A stretch of 13,583 bases of DNA from contig CACZOS010000239.1 of the NCBI GenBank assembly GCA_902782815.1, forward strand, positions 1 to 13,583. The letters are read 5' to 3'. The DNA comes from an uncultured Lachnospiraceae bacterium (GTDB taxonomy: Bacteria > Bacillota > Clostridia > Lachnospirales > Lachnospiraceae). Below, piece after piece: positions 1-7,311 of this stretch (the stretch's first letter is position 1; the number at the start of each line of letters is the position of its first letter). Position numbers and translations under genes: made by a program. The notes below the pieces were generated by a model. That model was not told the DNA's origin, did no database searches, and saw only the letters and a list, made by a program, of their open reading frames with translations.

Positions 1-823
1 CGGCGATCTTCATCATGTAGCGCCGCATGATGATGGTCAGCTCATCATGGGGGCACTTCTCGTAGATGGCCATCTGTATGTCCGTGAAATTCACGATATG
101 CAGGCGGATGGGGCCGGTGTAGCGGGAAATGATCCTGGCCAGGTCCACCACCTTCTGCTTGGCCCGTTCGCTGGTGTAGGGCGGGGCGTGGAAATAGGTA
201 GCTTCTATGCTTACTCCCCGCTTGGAGATCATATACCCGGCCACAGGGCTGTCGATTCCTCCGGAAAGAAGGAGCATGGCCCGTCCGCCGGTTCCCACCG
301 GCATGCCGCCGGGTCCGGGGATCTCCTCGGAATAAAGGTATACCTTTTCCCTGATCTCCACCGTCAGGTATACATCGGGATGGTGAACGTCCACCTTGAG
401 TTCCTCATACTCCATGAGAAGCTTCTCCCCCAGGAGGGCGGCCAGCTCCATGGACTGGATGGGGTAGGACTTGTCCCCCCGGCGCACCATGACCTTGAAG
501 GTGAAATTCAGGTCATCATATCTCTCCCGGATATAGGTTTTTGCCACCTGTTCGATATGGGCAAAATCCTTGTTTTCCTCGATCAGGATGGGGCAGATGG
601 CCGAAATGCCGAAAACATGGGACAGGGCTTCCACCACCTCATCATAGTCGAAAGGCTCCAGGGCCTCCGCAAATATCCTGCCGGACTCCTTGCGGATATT
701 AAACGAGGCCAGGGGATCCAGAGCGAAATGCATCTGGCGCACCAGAGCATCCTCAAAAACATATCGGTTCTTCCCTTTTACCCCGATCTCTGCATATTTG
801 ATCAAAAATGCTTTGTAATCCAT
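1..823 (-). CDS. thiI: ThiI, tRNA 4-thiouridine synthase (partial, C-terminus outside window)
   Basis: The frame is open from an ATG at 823-821 to the window edge and gives 274 residues; full ThiI is about 390 or more. The N-terminal ferredoxin-like and THUMP regions (roughly residues 1-165) are followed by the ATP-binding PP-loop SGGIDSP at 187-193, which identifies the family. ThiI adenylates U8 of tRNA and transfers sulfur to make 4-thiouridine; in some bacteria it also feeds thiamine thiazole synthesis. A ribosome binding site (AAAAGGAGAT) lies just before the ATG. The gene follows a cysteine desulfurase gene after 25 bp, so the pair is almost certainly co-transcribed and the desulfurase is the likely sulfur donor. 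Whether a C-terminal rhodanese domain exists cannot be seen, because that end is missing. Clostridial ThiI proteins usually lack it. Confidence 0.95.
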   Translation of the reverse strand, partial: MDYKAFLIKYAEIGVKGKNRYVFEDALVRQMHFALDPLASFNIRKESGRIFAEALEPFDYDEVVEALSHVFGISAICPILIEENKDFAHIEQVAKTYIRERYDDLNFTFKVMVRRGDKSYPIQSMELAALLGEKLLMEYEELKVDVHHPDVYLTVEIREKVYLYSEEIPGPGGMPVGTGGRAMLLLSGGIDSPVAGYMISKRGVSIEATYFHAPPYTSERAKQKVVDLARIISRYTGPIRLHIVNFTDIQMAIYEKCPHDELTIIMRRYMMKIA

Positions 824-848
824 CTTATCTCCTTTTCAGGCAGCCGTC

Positions 849-1997
849 TTATCTTCTGGTAAATCTTCTGAGGACAGGCAGCAGTTCCTTCAGCACCTCT
901 ATACACTGATCCGCTTCCTCCGGGGTATTGTAAACCGAGAAGGAAAAACGGAGGGTCGATTCATAGTATTCTTTGGTCAGTCCGATCCCTTTTAAGGTCC
1001 CGCTGACCTCCGGTTTGTTGGAGGAGCAGGCAGAGCCGGCGGAGACAAAGATCCCTCTCTCCTCCAGGGCATGCAGGAGCACTTCACTCCTCACTCCGGG
1101 GAAACTGATGCTGGCGATATGGGGAGCCTCACCGGAGTTGTCCCGCACATTTTCCAGTTCCCCCACTGCCCTGCCGACAAAATGGGCTTTCAGGGCTCCC
1201 ATGGCTTTCATCTTCTCCTCATGGTTTTCATAAATGAGCTGACAGGCCTTTCCCAGACCTGCTATGCCCGGTACGTTTTCCGTGCCGGACCGGAGTCCCT
1301 TCTGCTGGTTGCCTCCCCAGAGGATGGGTTTGATCTTCACCCCGTTTTTCACATAGAGAAAGCCGATGCCCTTGGGGCCATGGATCTTATGGCCGCTTAC
1401 GGACAGAAGGTCGGCCTTCCACCGCCGGGGGAAGAGCTGCATCTTCCCGTAAGCCTGAATGCAGTCCGTGTGGAAAAGGATCCCGGGATCACAGGCCTTG
1501 ACCAGCTTTCCGATCTCCTCCACAGGCTCTATGGCGCCGATCTCATTATTGACACACATGACGGACACCAGGAGGGTATCCGGCCGGAGGGCTTCTTTTA
1601 AGGCAGTGAGATCCACGATTCCCCTGCTGTCCACCGGAAGGTAGGTAACCTCAAACCCTTCTCCCTCCAGAAATCCCAGAGGATTGTATACCGAGGCATG
1701 TTCTATGCAGGAGGTGATGATGTGTTTCCTGGTCCTTCTGCCTGCCAGGGCAGTTCCGATCAGGGCCAGATTATTTGCCTCCGTACCGCCGGAGGTAAAA
1801 AAGATCTCTTTGGGGTCCACTCTCAGGCTTTTGGCGATGATCTCCCGGCTCCTGTTTATATACTGCTCGGCGTGGAAACCTTTGCTGTGCATGGAGGAGG
1901 GATTGCCGTACTCGATATCCATGACCTCAGACATGATCTCCCTGACTTCCGGAAATACTCTGGTGGTCGCTCCATTATCAAAATATATTTCTGTCAT
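849..1997 (-). CDS. nifS: Cysteine desulfurase (NifS/IscS family, PLP-dependent)
   Basis: This 382-residue protein has the normal family length. It removes sulfur from L-cysteine as an enzyme-bound persulfide and gives alanine. Visible hallmarks are the N-terminal YFDNGATT, FTSGGTEANN (68-77), the PLP-stacking His100, the HTDCIQ stretch with Asp177 and Gln181, the PLP lysine in SGHKIHGPKG (Lys204), RSGTEN (236-241), and the catalytic cysteine in SAGSACSS (Cys324). The start is set by GGGGGAGGAAGG a few bases before the ATG. It is the first gene of a two-gene unit with thiI, 25 bp downstream. No scaffold gene iscU or regulator iscR is adjacent, so a dedicated role in tRNA thiolation, like the NifZ-ThiI pair of Bacillus subtilis, is more likely than general Fe-S assembly. 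The precise subgroup is not certain; the symbol is at family level. Confidence 0.93.
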   Translation of the reverse strand: MTEIYFDNGATTRVFPEVREIMSEVMDIEYGNPSSMHSKGFHAEQYINRSREIIAKSLRVDPKEIFFTSGGTEANNLALIGTALAGRRTRKHIITSCIEHASVYNPLGFLEGEGFEVTYLPVDSRGIVDLTALKEALRPDTLLVSVMCVNNEIGAIEPVEEIGKLVKACDPGILFHTDCIQAYGKMQLFPRRWKADLLSVSGHKIHGPKGIGFLYVKNGVKIKPILWGGNQQKGLRSGTENVPGIAGLGKACQLIYENHEEKMKAMGALKAHFVGRAVGELENVRDNSGEAPHIASISFPGVRSEVLLHALEERGIFVSAGSACSSNKPEVSGTLKGIGLTKEYYESTLRFSFSVYNTPEEADQCIEVLKELLPVLRRFTRR

Positions 1998-2084
1998 ATC
2001 CTTCCTCCCCCTTTTCGGGCAGCAGGCATCTCTGCCTCCCGCCTGCCAAAGGGCATAGCTGCTCGTTTTTCATGTCAGTCTACT

Positions 2085-2113
2085 ACAATAACACAAAAAA
2101 AGATTCTTGTAAA
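2085..2113 (-). promoter_or_regulatory. Candidate sigma-A promoter for nifS-thiI
   Basis: On the minus strand a -35 TTTACA (2113-2108) and a -10 TATTGT (2090-2085) are separated by 17 bp. It lies just past the terminator of the upstream operon and about 90 bp before the desulfurase start, which fits a separate transcription unit. The -35 is good and the -10 is moderate (4 of 6). An inverted repeat GCAGGC/GCCTGC (2022-2046) falls in the leader; I see no clear function for it. Confidence 0.5.
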
Positions 2114-2118
2114 CCGGG

Positions 2119-2142
2119 AAAAAGCGCCGCAAAAGCGGCGCC
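2119..2142 (-). terminator. Intrinsic terminator of the carboxyltransferase/sodium-pump operon
   Basis: Read on the minus strand, GCGCCGC (from 2141) pairs perfectly with GCGGCGC (to 2124) around a TTTT loop, and five T residues follow. The 7-bp all-GC stem lies about 54 bp after the oadA stop codon. It ends the five-gene operon and separates it from nifS-thiI. Confidence 0.9.
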
Positions 2143-2195
2143 TTCTCCGTAAAAGGTCAGTTTATATGGTTAATAGTATTATACTCCTTTTGATC

Positions 2196-3623
2196 TCATA
2201 CCGGGTAGGCCGCATTGACGGTATCGGCCTTGTCCGGATCGATCTTTTTCTCCTGGGCGGCCCGGTAACGGAAGAATTCCGTGGCAACCTGTGGGAATAA
2301 AGCGTAGCTGAGCACATCCTCTTCCTGCTCTTTCCACTGGGCCATCTCCGCCTCCAGCTTCTCAAGCTGGGGTTCGATGAGGTCTGCAGGTCTGCAGGTA
2401 ATGGGTTCCTCATCCCCGATGGCTTTTTTCTGAACTTCCGGATTCACCGGCTTGACAGTCTGTCCGTACTCACCCTTAAGTAAAGCTTTGGACTCCTTGG
2501 TGATCATCTTGTAACGTTCACCCGTGAGCACATTTAATACCGCCTGGGTTCCGACGATCTGGGAGGAGGGGGTGACCAGCGGAGGTTCCCCGTAATCCTT
2601 CCTGACTCTGGGAACTTCATCCAGCACCTCATAGAAGCGGTCGGAAGCTCCCTGCTCCTTCAGCTGGGACACCAGGTTGGACAGCATACCTCCCGGCACC
2701 TGGTACATCAGGGTCTTGATGTTCACACCCATTACCCTGGGGTTAAGCAGGCCGCTTTCCAGGCATTCTTCCTGGAGCGGGCGGAAATAATCCGCGATCT
2801 CTCCCAGAAGTTTCTGGTTAAGTCCGGTATCTCTGGGAGTTCCCCGGAAGGTCTCCACCATAACCTCTGTGGCGGGCTGGCTGGTACCCAGGGCGAAGGG
2901 AGACATGGCTGTATCGATGATATCCACACCGGCCTCCGCTGCCTTTAAGTAAGTCATGCTGGCAACACCGCTGGTGTAGTGGGTATGAAGATCGATGGGA
3001 AGCCTTGTGCCTTCTTTTAATGCCCTGACCAGTCTCTCCGCCTCATAGGGGGTGAGAAGGCCGGCCATATCCTTGATACAGATTGAGTCCGCGCCCATCT
3101 CCTCGATACGTCTGGCAGTCTCTTTCCAGTAATCCAGAGTATAGGCGTCGCCCAGGGTATAGGACAGGGCGATCTGAGCGTGTCCCTTCTCCCGGTTGGA
3201 AGCCCGGACGGCAGTTTCCAGATTACGCAGGTCGTTAAGGCAGTCAAAGATACGGATAATGTCGATTCCGTTGGCGATGGATTTCTGGACAAAGTATTCC
3301 ACCACATCGTCTGAGTAGGGTTTGTAGCCCAGGATGTTCTGGCCGCGGAAAAGCATCTGCAGTTTGGTATTCTTAAAACCCTCTCTCAGTTTACGCAGCC
3401 TGACCCAGGGATCCTCCTTGAGGAAGCGGAGGCAGGCATCAAAGGTTGCGCCGCCCCAGCACTCCACCGCATGATAGCCCACCTGGTCCATCTTGTCGAT
3501 GATGGGGAGCATCTGGTCCGTGGTCATTCTGGTGGCGATCAGGGACTGATGGGCGTCACGCAGCACAGTCTCCACGATCTTGATGGGTTTTTTCTCTATG
3601 TCAGTCTTGTTCATATCAGTCAT
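2196..3623 (-). CDS. oadA: Oxaloacetate decarboxylase alpha / pyruvate carboxylase subunit B type carboxyltransferase (5S-like), without biotin domain
   Basis: This 475-residue protein is a TIM-barrel keto-acid carboxyltransferase, which exchanges a carboxyl group between oxaloacetate/pyruvate and biotin. It shows VLRDAHQS near the N-terminus (metal-binding Asp23), the carboxylated lysine in ICIKDMAGL (Lys184), the metal-binding pair in DLHTHYTSG (His213, His215), and the conserved C-terminal PYC/OADA domain ending near EEDVLSYALFPQVATEFF. It stops before the Pro/Ala linker and biotinyl domain found in classical 590-residue OadA; the biotin carrier is a separate gene (4790-5173). The start is supported by GGAGGGAGAT before the ATG; Met4 is an alternative. 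It is the last gene of the operon, 16 bp after oadB. The sequence cannot by itself tell oxaloacetate decarboxylation from a 5S transcarboxylase role. Confidence 0.92.
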   Translation of the reverse strand: MTDMNKTDIEKKPIKIVETVLRDAHQSLIATRMTTDQMLPIIDKMDQVGYHAVECWGGATFDACLRFLKEDPWVRLRKLREGFKNTKLQMLFRGQNILGYKPYSDDVVEYFVQKSIANGIDIIRIFDCLNDLRNLETAVRASNREKGHAQIALSYTLGDAYTLDYWKETARRIEEMGADSICIKDMAGLLTPYEAERLVRALKEGTRLPIDLHTHYTSGVASMTYLKAAEAGVDIIDTAMSPFALGTSQPATEVMVETFRGTPRDTGLNQKLLGEIADYFRPLQEECLESGLLNPRVMGVNIKTLMYQVPGGMLSNLVSQLKEQGASDRFYEVLDEVPRVRKDYGEPPLVTPSSQIVGTQAVLNVLTGERYKMITKESKALLKGEYGQTVKPVNPEVQKKAIGDEEPITCRPADLIEPQLEKLEAEMAQWKEQEEDVLSYALFPQVATEFFRYRAAQEKKIDPDKADTVNAAYPV

Positions 3624-3639
3624 GGTTATCTCCCTCCTT

Positions 3640-4764
3640 CTATACTCCGAATATGGCCATAAATGCGCCGGCCGCCACCGCGGTACCGATCACACCTGCC
3701 ACATTGGGTCCCATGGCATGCATCAAAAGGAAATTGGAAGGATCCGCCTCGGCTCCCACCTTCTGGGATACACGGGCAGCCATGGGTACGGCGGAAACAC
3801 CCGCGGAACCGATAAGGGGATTAACCTTTCCTCCCGTGGCCTTGCACATGATCTTGCCGAAAATCACGCCGGAGGCTGTTCCCACGGCAAAGGCCACCAG
3901 ACCCAGGACCACGATCTTAATGGTATCCAGGTTCAGGAAGGCTTCCGCGCTGGTGGTGGCGCCTACCGAAGTTCCAAGGATGATGACAACGATATACATC
4001 AGGGCATTCGATGCCGTCTCGGATAACTGTTTTACCACGCCGCTCTCACGGAAAAGGTTGCCCAGCATGAGCATACCCACCAGAGGCGCGGTTGTGGGCA
4101 GGACCAGACAGACCACTACCGTGACCACAATGGGGAAAAGGATCTTTTCTGTCTTGGATACCGGCCGGAGCTGCTCCATCTTGATCTGCCTCTCCTCTTC
4201 GGTGGTGAGGAGTTTCATGATGGGCGGCTGTATGATGGGCACAAGGGACATATAGGAGTAGGCCGCCACCGCGATGGGTCCCATCAGGGCAGTCTGTCCC
4301 AGTTTTCCTGCCAGGAAGCTGGATGTGGGTCCGTCAGCCCCTCCGATGATGGAGATGGCGGCGGCCGCCTTGTTGCCGAATCCCATCAGGATGGCCAGGA
4401 AATAGGCGGAATAGATTCCGAACTGAGCCGCGGCCCCCAGCAGAAAGCTCTTGGGGTTGGCGATCAGGGGACCGAAGTCGGTCATGGCCCCCACTCCCAT
4501 AAAGATCAGAGAGGGGAGGATACTCCATTCATCCAGCAGATAAAAATAATGTAACAACCCGCCCTCTTCCATGATGGCGGGATAGAGGTTGACAAGCAGC
4601 ATGCCGAAGGAGATGGGAACCAGCAGTAATGGTTCATATCCCCTGGCGATGGCCAGATATAAAAAGACCAGGGCAACCAGGATCATGACGAAGTTGCCCG
4701 GCTTTAAGAACGCGAATCCGGTCTGTGCTGCAAGATTACTCAATGTCTCTGCAACATATTCCAT
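3640..4764 (-). CDS. oadB: Sodium-translocating decarboxylase beta subunit (OadB family, integral membrane)
   Basis: This 374-residue, very hydrophobic protein matches the beta subunit of sodium-pumping oxaloacetate, methylmalonyl-CoA and glutaconyl-CoA decarboxylases. It decarboxylates carboxylbiotin and uses the energy to export Na+. The signature [10 protein letters not shown] holds Asp144, which corresponds to the essential Asp203 of Klebsiella Oad[18 protein letters not shown] (315-331) carries the Asn, Gly, Ser and Arg residues of the second conserved membrane segment (Asn315, Gly319, Ser324, Arg331). Around ten hydrophobic segments span the chain. A GGAGGG site precedes the ATG. It lies 25 bp after the biotin carrier gene and 16 bp before oadA. 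The family is certain; the substrate is set by the carboxyltransferase partner, of which this operon has two. Confidence 0.95.
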   Translation of the reverse strand: MEYVAETLSNLAAQTGFAFLKPGNFVMILVALVFLYLAIARGYEPLLLVPISFGMLLVNLYPAIMEEGGLLHYFYLLDEWSILPSLIFMGVGAMTDFGPLIANPKSFLLGAAAQFGIYSAYFLAILMGFGNKAAAAISIIGGADGPTSSFLAGKLGQTALMGPIAVAAYSYMSLVPIIQPPIMKLLTTEEERQIKMEQLRPVSKTEKILFPIVVTVVVCLVLPTTAPLVGMLMLGNLFRESGVVKQLSETASNALMYIVVIILGTSVGATTSAEAFLNLDTIKIVVLGLVAFAVGTASGVIFGKIMCKATGGKVNPLIGSAGVSAVPMAARVSQKVGAEADPSNFLLMHAMGPNVAGVIGTAVAAGAFMAIFGV

Positions 4765-4789
4765 AGGTTTCCCTCCATTTCAAACCGAA

Positions 4790-5173
4790 TCAGTTCATGG
4801 TTGCCAGAACGTCGCCGCCTTCCACTCCGTCACCCACGGAAACGTCCACGGTGGCGATGGTCCCTGCCTGGGGCGCACAGATCTCGTTTTCCATCTTCAT
4901 GGCTTCCAGGACAACCACAACCTGCCCCTTATCCACCTTCTGGCCGGCTTTGACCTTGATGTCAACGATCTTGCCGGGCATGGGGGCATTGATCTTCACT
5001 CCGCCCTTGGCGTCCGATCCCTTTGCCGGAGCCTTTTTCGGGGGTGCGGCGGGAGCCGCGGGTGCTGCCGCAGGGGCCGTTGTCACGGGAAGGCTGCCTG
5101 CCTGATCCCCGTTGATTTCTTCCACTGTCACGTCATATGCCACGCCGTTCACGGTAATTCTGTAATTTTTCAT
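4790..5173 (-). CDS. Biotin carboxyl carrier protein of a decarboxylase/transcarboxylase complex (MmdC/GcdC/1.3S type)
   Basis: This 127-residue protein has three parts: a short N-terminal segment (1-25) like those that bind carboxyltransferase subunits, a flexible Ala/Pro-rich linker (about 30-55), and a biotinyl domain (58-126). The biotin attachment motif is EAMKMEN, with Lys93 as the biotinylated residue. INAPMPGKI and the [10 protein letters not shown] turn complete the fold. It carries carboxyl groups between the carboxyltransferases and the OadB pump. An AGGAGG site is well placed before the ATG. It sits in the middle of the operon, 24 bp after the OadG-like gene and 25 bp before oadB. 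No biotin carboxylase (AccC) gene is present, so the carrier must be charged by carboxyl transfer and not by ATP and bicarbonate, unless an enzyme elsewhere does so. Confidence 0.93.
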   Translation of the reverse strand: MKNYRITVNGVAYDVTVEEINGDQAGSLPVTTAPAAAPAAPAAPPKKAPAKGSDAKGGVKINAPMPGKIVDIKVKAGQKVDKGQVVVVLEAMKMENEICAPQAGTIATVDVSVGDGVEGGDVLATMN

Positions 5174-5197
5174 TCTGAATCCTCCTGATTGGTTTTT

Positions 5198-5536
5198 CTA
5201 TCTTCTGCCCGTGCGTTTTGCTCTTCTTATGGACCGGACCACCAGACGGTCCCGGCTTGCGGATTCTCCGCCCCGGTAAGCCATGATGGCGGCGGTGATC
5301 AAAGCAACCAGCTCCTCGTCGGCCATGAGGCCGTCATCCGACTCCACATCACGGATGATCTGGGGCACTTCATCGCTTATCCCTTCATCCTCCGTCTTCT
5401 TCCGGCCCTTCAGCCTCTCTTCTATCTCCGGCACATAGCGGAAAAGAGAGATGATCAGGGAGATGAAGATCAGGACCACAAACACGGTACCCATACCCAA
5501 CAATGTATTAAGAAGGGCAGTCATAAATGATTGCAT
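5198..5536 (-). CDS. OadG/MmdD-family small membrane anchor subunit of sodium-pumping decarboxylase
   Basis: This 112-residue protein has one N-terminal transmembrane helix (about residues 8-32, LLGMGTVFVVLIFISLIISLF) preceded by few charged residues. A charged middle section and a short C-terminal domain follow, with EELVALITAAIMAY (75-87) and VVRSIRRAK near the end. That layout is typical of the gamma or delta subunits (OadG, MmdD) that hold the carboxyltransferase on the membrane pump. The C-terminal ITAAI...RSIRR block is most like the delta subunits of methylmalonyl-CoA decarboxylases. The ATG follows GAGGTGAGA and lies 12 bp after the mmdA-like stop. The call rests on hydrophobic pattern, these short motifs and operon position, since this family diverges fast. 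Confidence 0.85.
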   Translation of the reverse strand: MQSFMTALLNTLLGMGTVFVVLIFISLIISLFRYVPEIEERLKGRKKTEDEGISDEVPQIIRDVESDDGLMADEELVALITAAIMAYRGGESASRDRLVVRSIRRAKRTGRR

Positions 5537-5548
5537 ATTCTCACCTCA

Positions 5549-6961
5549 CTAAAATGCCCTGTGTTTTTTGGCTGTATATTTCTGCTTCTTTGCGAACAGC
5601 ATCTCAAAGGCGGCGATCAGTCTCTTCCTGCTGGCATCCGGTTCGATGATATCATCCACATATCCCCGTTTTGCCGCTGCCAGGGCAGAACTCTGGAGGT
5701 CTTCGTATTCCTCCTGTTTCTGACGGATAAAGGCCAGCTGGTCCCCGCTTTTCTCGATCTCCTCCGCATAGATGATCCGGACTGCCAGACCGGCGTCCAT
5801 CATACCCACGGATGCATCCGGCCAGGCCAGGACGAAGTCCGCGCCAAGAGCCTTGGAATTCATGATCACCCCTGCGGTACCGAAGGCTTTTCCGGCGATC
5901 AGGTTCACCCTGGGGACCCTGCTTGCGGAAAGCTCACCGGCAAAATCGGCCATAGCCCCTGCCAGCTCCTTCTCCTCCTCCGGGGAGGCCTTCATTCCCT
6001 CTGTATTGGTGATGGTTAAGAGGGGGATGGAGAATGCGTCACAAAAACGTACAAACCTGGCTGCCTTCTTTAGTCCGGCGGCAGTCATGACGGTTTCCCT
6101 GTTGGCCACTGCCCCGACGGTCTCTCCGTTCAGACGGAGAAAGCCGGTCATCATGTCCCCGGCATAGTCTTTCCTGGTCTCCAGAAAAATGTTTCCGTCA
6201 GCGACGGAGGAAAGAATAAATCCGGCATCATATGCCGCGTCATTAAGCTCACCGATCACCCTGTTCAGATCATCTTCACAGGATACAAAGGCATCATCCG
6301 CCTCAAGATCAGAGGGGAGAAAACTCATTAAGCGGCGGATCTTAAGGATCATATCCTTCTCATCCTCACAGAGGAAGTCCACATTGCCGGCAGTCTTTGC
6401 CTGATAATCGGCGCTGCCTGTATTCAGTCTGGTTTCAATATTTCCTTCCAGCGCGTTGGGGCTGTTGACAAACAAGGCGCTGCCTTCTTTGGTCATGAAG
6501 GTAAAGTCCGACATGGCGGTCATAACGGCAGACCCTCCGCCGCACAAACCGCAGACAGCCGTGATCTGGGGAATCCTCCCGGATGCCCTGACCTGTTTGA
6601 AAAAGATCCGGCCGAATGCCTGGAGGGCATCATTCGCCTCCTGCAGTCTCAGCCCGGCGCAATCGATGAAACCGATTACCGGCGCGCCGGTCTTCATGGC
6701 CAGGTCGTATACCGCCTCGATCTTCTTGGCGTGCATCTCTCCCACGGAGCCGCCGAGCATCGAAGCATCCTGGCTGTAGACGTAGACCATGCGGTCACCC
6801 ATGGTGCCGTAGCCGGTGATGACACCGTCTCCGTCCACCTTTTTCGCCCCGAGATTGTAATCCGTATTCCTGGCAGAAACCAGACTTCCCAGTTCCACGA
6901 AACTGTTTTCCTCCAGCAGGAGCTCCAGCCTCTCCCGGGCACTCATTTTTAATTCACTCAT
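5549..6961 (-). CDS. mmdA: Acyl-CoA carboxyltransferase, methylmalonyl-CoA decarboxylase alpha-like (12S type)
   Basis: This 470-residue crotonase-fold carboxyltransferase has two halves. It begins at SARERLELLLEENSFVEL, so it lacks about 25 residues found before this point in usual PccB/MmdA proteins (about 510). The N-half has YSQDASMLGGSVGEMHAKKI (63-81), FIDCAGLRLQEA and the first oxyanion-hole Gly pair in GLCGGGSA (138-145). The C-half has GAVANRE (283-289), NTEGMKAS and GKAFGTAG (357-364), where the second canonical Gly-Gly reads Gly-Thr. The start has GGAGGAAAGAGA before the ATG. It leads the operon and is followed by the membrane anchor, carrier, pump and 5S-type enzyme. The likely substrate is methylmalonyl-CoA or a related acyl-CoA; I infer this from the family, and the divergent second motif makes the exact substrate uncertain. 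The symbol is at family level. Confidence 0.82.
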   Translation of the reverse strand: MSELKMSARERLELLLEENSFVELGSLVSARNTDYNLGAKKVDGDGVITGYGTMGDRMVYVYSQDASMLGGSVGEMHAKKIEAVYDLAMKTGAPVIGFIDCAGLRLQEANDALQAFGRIFFKQVRASGRIPQITAVCGLCGGGSAVMTAMSDFTFMTKEGSALFVNSPNALEGNIETRLNTGSADYQAKTAGNVDFLCEDEKDMILKIRRLMSFLPSDLEADDAFVSCEDDLNRVIGELNDAAYDAGFILSSVADGNIFLETRKDYAGDMMTGFLRLNGETVGAVANRETVMTAAGLKKAARFVRFCDAFSIPLLTITNTEGMKASPEEEKELAGAMADFAGELSASRVPRVNLIAGKAFGTAGVIMNSKALGADFVLAWPDASVGMMDAGLAVRIIYAEEIEKSGDQLAFIRQKQEEYEDLQSSALAAAKRGYVDDIIEPDASRKRLIAAFEMLFAKKQKYTAKKHRAF

Positions 6962-6996
6962 TCTCTTTCCTCCATATATAGAATAAATACAACACT

Positions 6997-7032
6997 ATCA
7001 TGGTAAAACGGATAAATGATCTTCCTTATCCG
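6997..7032 (-). promoter_or_regulatory. Leader hairpin upstream of the mmdA-like gene, possible attenuator
   Basis: In the minus-strand transcript CGGATAA (7032-7026) pairs perfectly with TTATCCG (7015-7009) across a 10-nt loop, and only four T residues follow (7008-7005). A second, weaker pairing ATCAT (7020-7016) with ATGAT (7001-6997) uses loop bases of the first, so the two stems would compete or form a pseudoknot. The element ends about 36 bases before the start codon. It could be a weak terminator/attenuator; no known riboswitch class was recognised. Confidence 0.35.
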
Positions 7033-7067
7033 ATGTGCTGTCCCCATAGTCATGGAGAGCCAAATAG

Positions 7068-7096
7068 ATAATAGCAAAAGAATCCCGGCAAATCAA
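7068..7096 (-). promoter_or_regulatory. Candidate main promoter (P2) of the mmdA-like/oad operon
   Basis: On the minus strand TTGATT (7096-7091) and TATTAT (7073-7068) are separated by exactly 17 bp, with four and five matches to the sigma-A consensus hexamers. Initiation would fall near 7061 and give a leader of about 100 nt that contains the hairpin at 6997-7032. Confidence 0.6.
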
Positions 7097-7103
7097 TAGT
7101 TTA

Positions 7104-7121
7104 ATGTTACTTTTTTAACAC
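7104..7121. promoter_or_regulatory. Rex-like operator candidate, site 2
   Basis: The 18-bp dyad ATGTTACTTTTTTAACAC matches 11 of the 14 defined positions of the known clostridial Rex (NADH-sensing repressor) consensus TTGTTAA-N4-TTAACAA. It lies 7 bp upstream of the -35 box of P2, an unusual place for simple repression, so it would act by blocking polymerase arrival or together with site 1. It is low-complexity sequence, so chance is possible. Confidence 0.35.
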
Positions 7122-7287
7122 TATTTTTTACGGTAAATACTGATTTCATCCATATCTTTATCCGGTCCACCCACAGCATCCAGCCAAAAACCCCTGTTAT
7201 TTTCCCAGAGAACATCAGCTTATTATCCGTTTGTTCATGGGTTCTTTCCCGGAATCTTTTCAAAATACCACTTCTGAAAATTTGCTC

Positions 7288-7293
7288 ATTATA
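7288..7293 (-). promoter_or_regulatory. Candidate upstream promoter (P1), -10 box only
   Basis: A perfect TATAAT is read on the minus strand, with no good -35 at 16-18 bp (AAATAA at 17). It directly abuts the Rex-like dyad at 7294-7311, which would occupy the spacer region, a classical position for repression. The region is AT-rich, so a chance TATAAT is not excluded. Confidence 0.35.
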
Positions 7294-7311
7294 TTGTTAA
7301 TTTAATAACAT
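7294..7311. promoter_or_regulatory. Rex-like operator candidate, site 1
   Basis: The 18-bp dyad TTGTTAATTTAATAACAT matches 12 of 14 defined positions of the Rex consensus TTGTTAA-N4-TTAACAA, with one half perfect. It lies between the -10 box of P1 and its expected -35. A second, similar dyad occurs about 190 bp nearer the gene. Confidence 0.42.

Noticed and set aside
47..862. Plus-strand ORF of 271 codons opposite thiI
   Set aside because: It lies opposite the thiI frame, which carries SGGIDSP and a good ribosome binding site. The antisense product has no family features.
3580..4255. Plus-strand ORFs opposite oadB and oadA
   Set aside because: They are antisense to clear family members with catalytic residues and have no independent support.
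7104..7311. BirA-type biotin operator as reading of the two dyads
   Set aside because: Biotin repressor sites have half-sites about 14-16 bp apart. Here the halves are 4 bp apart, which fits Rex better.
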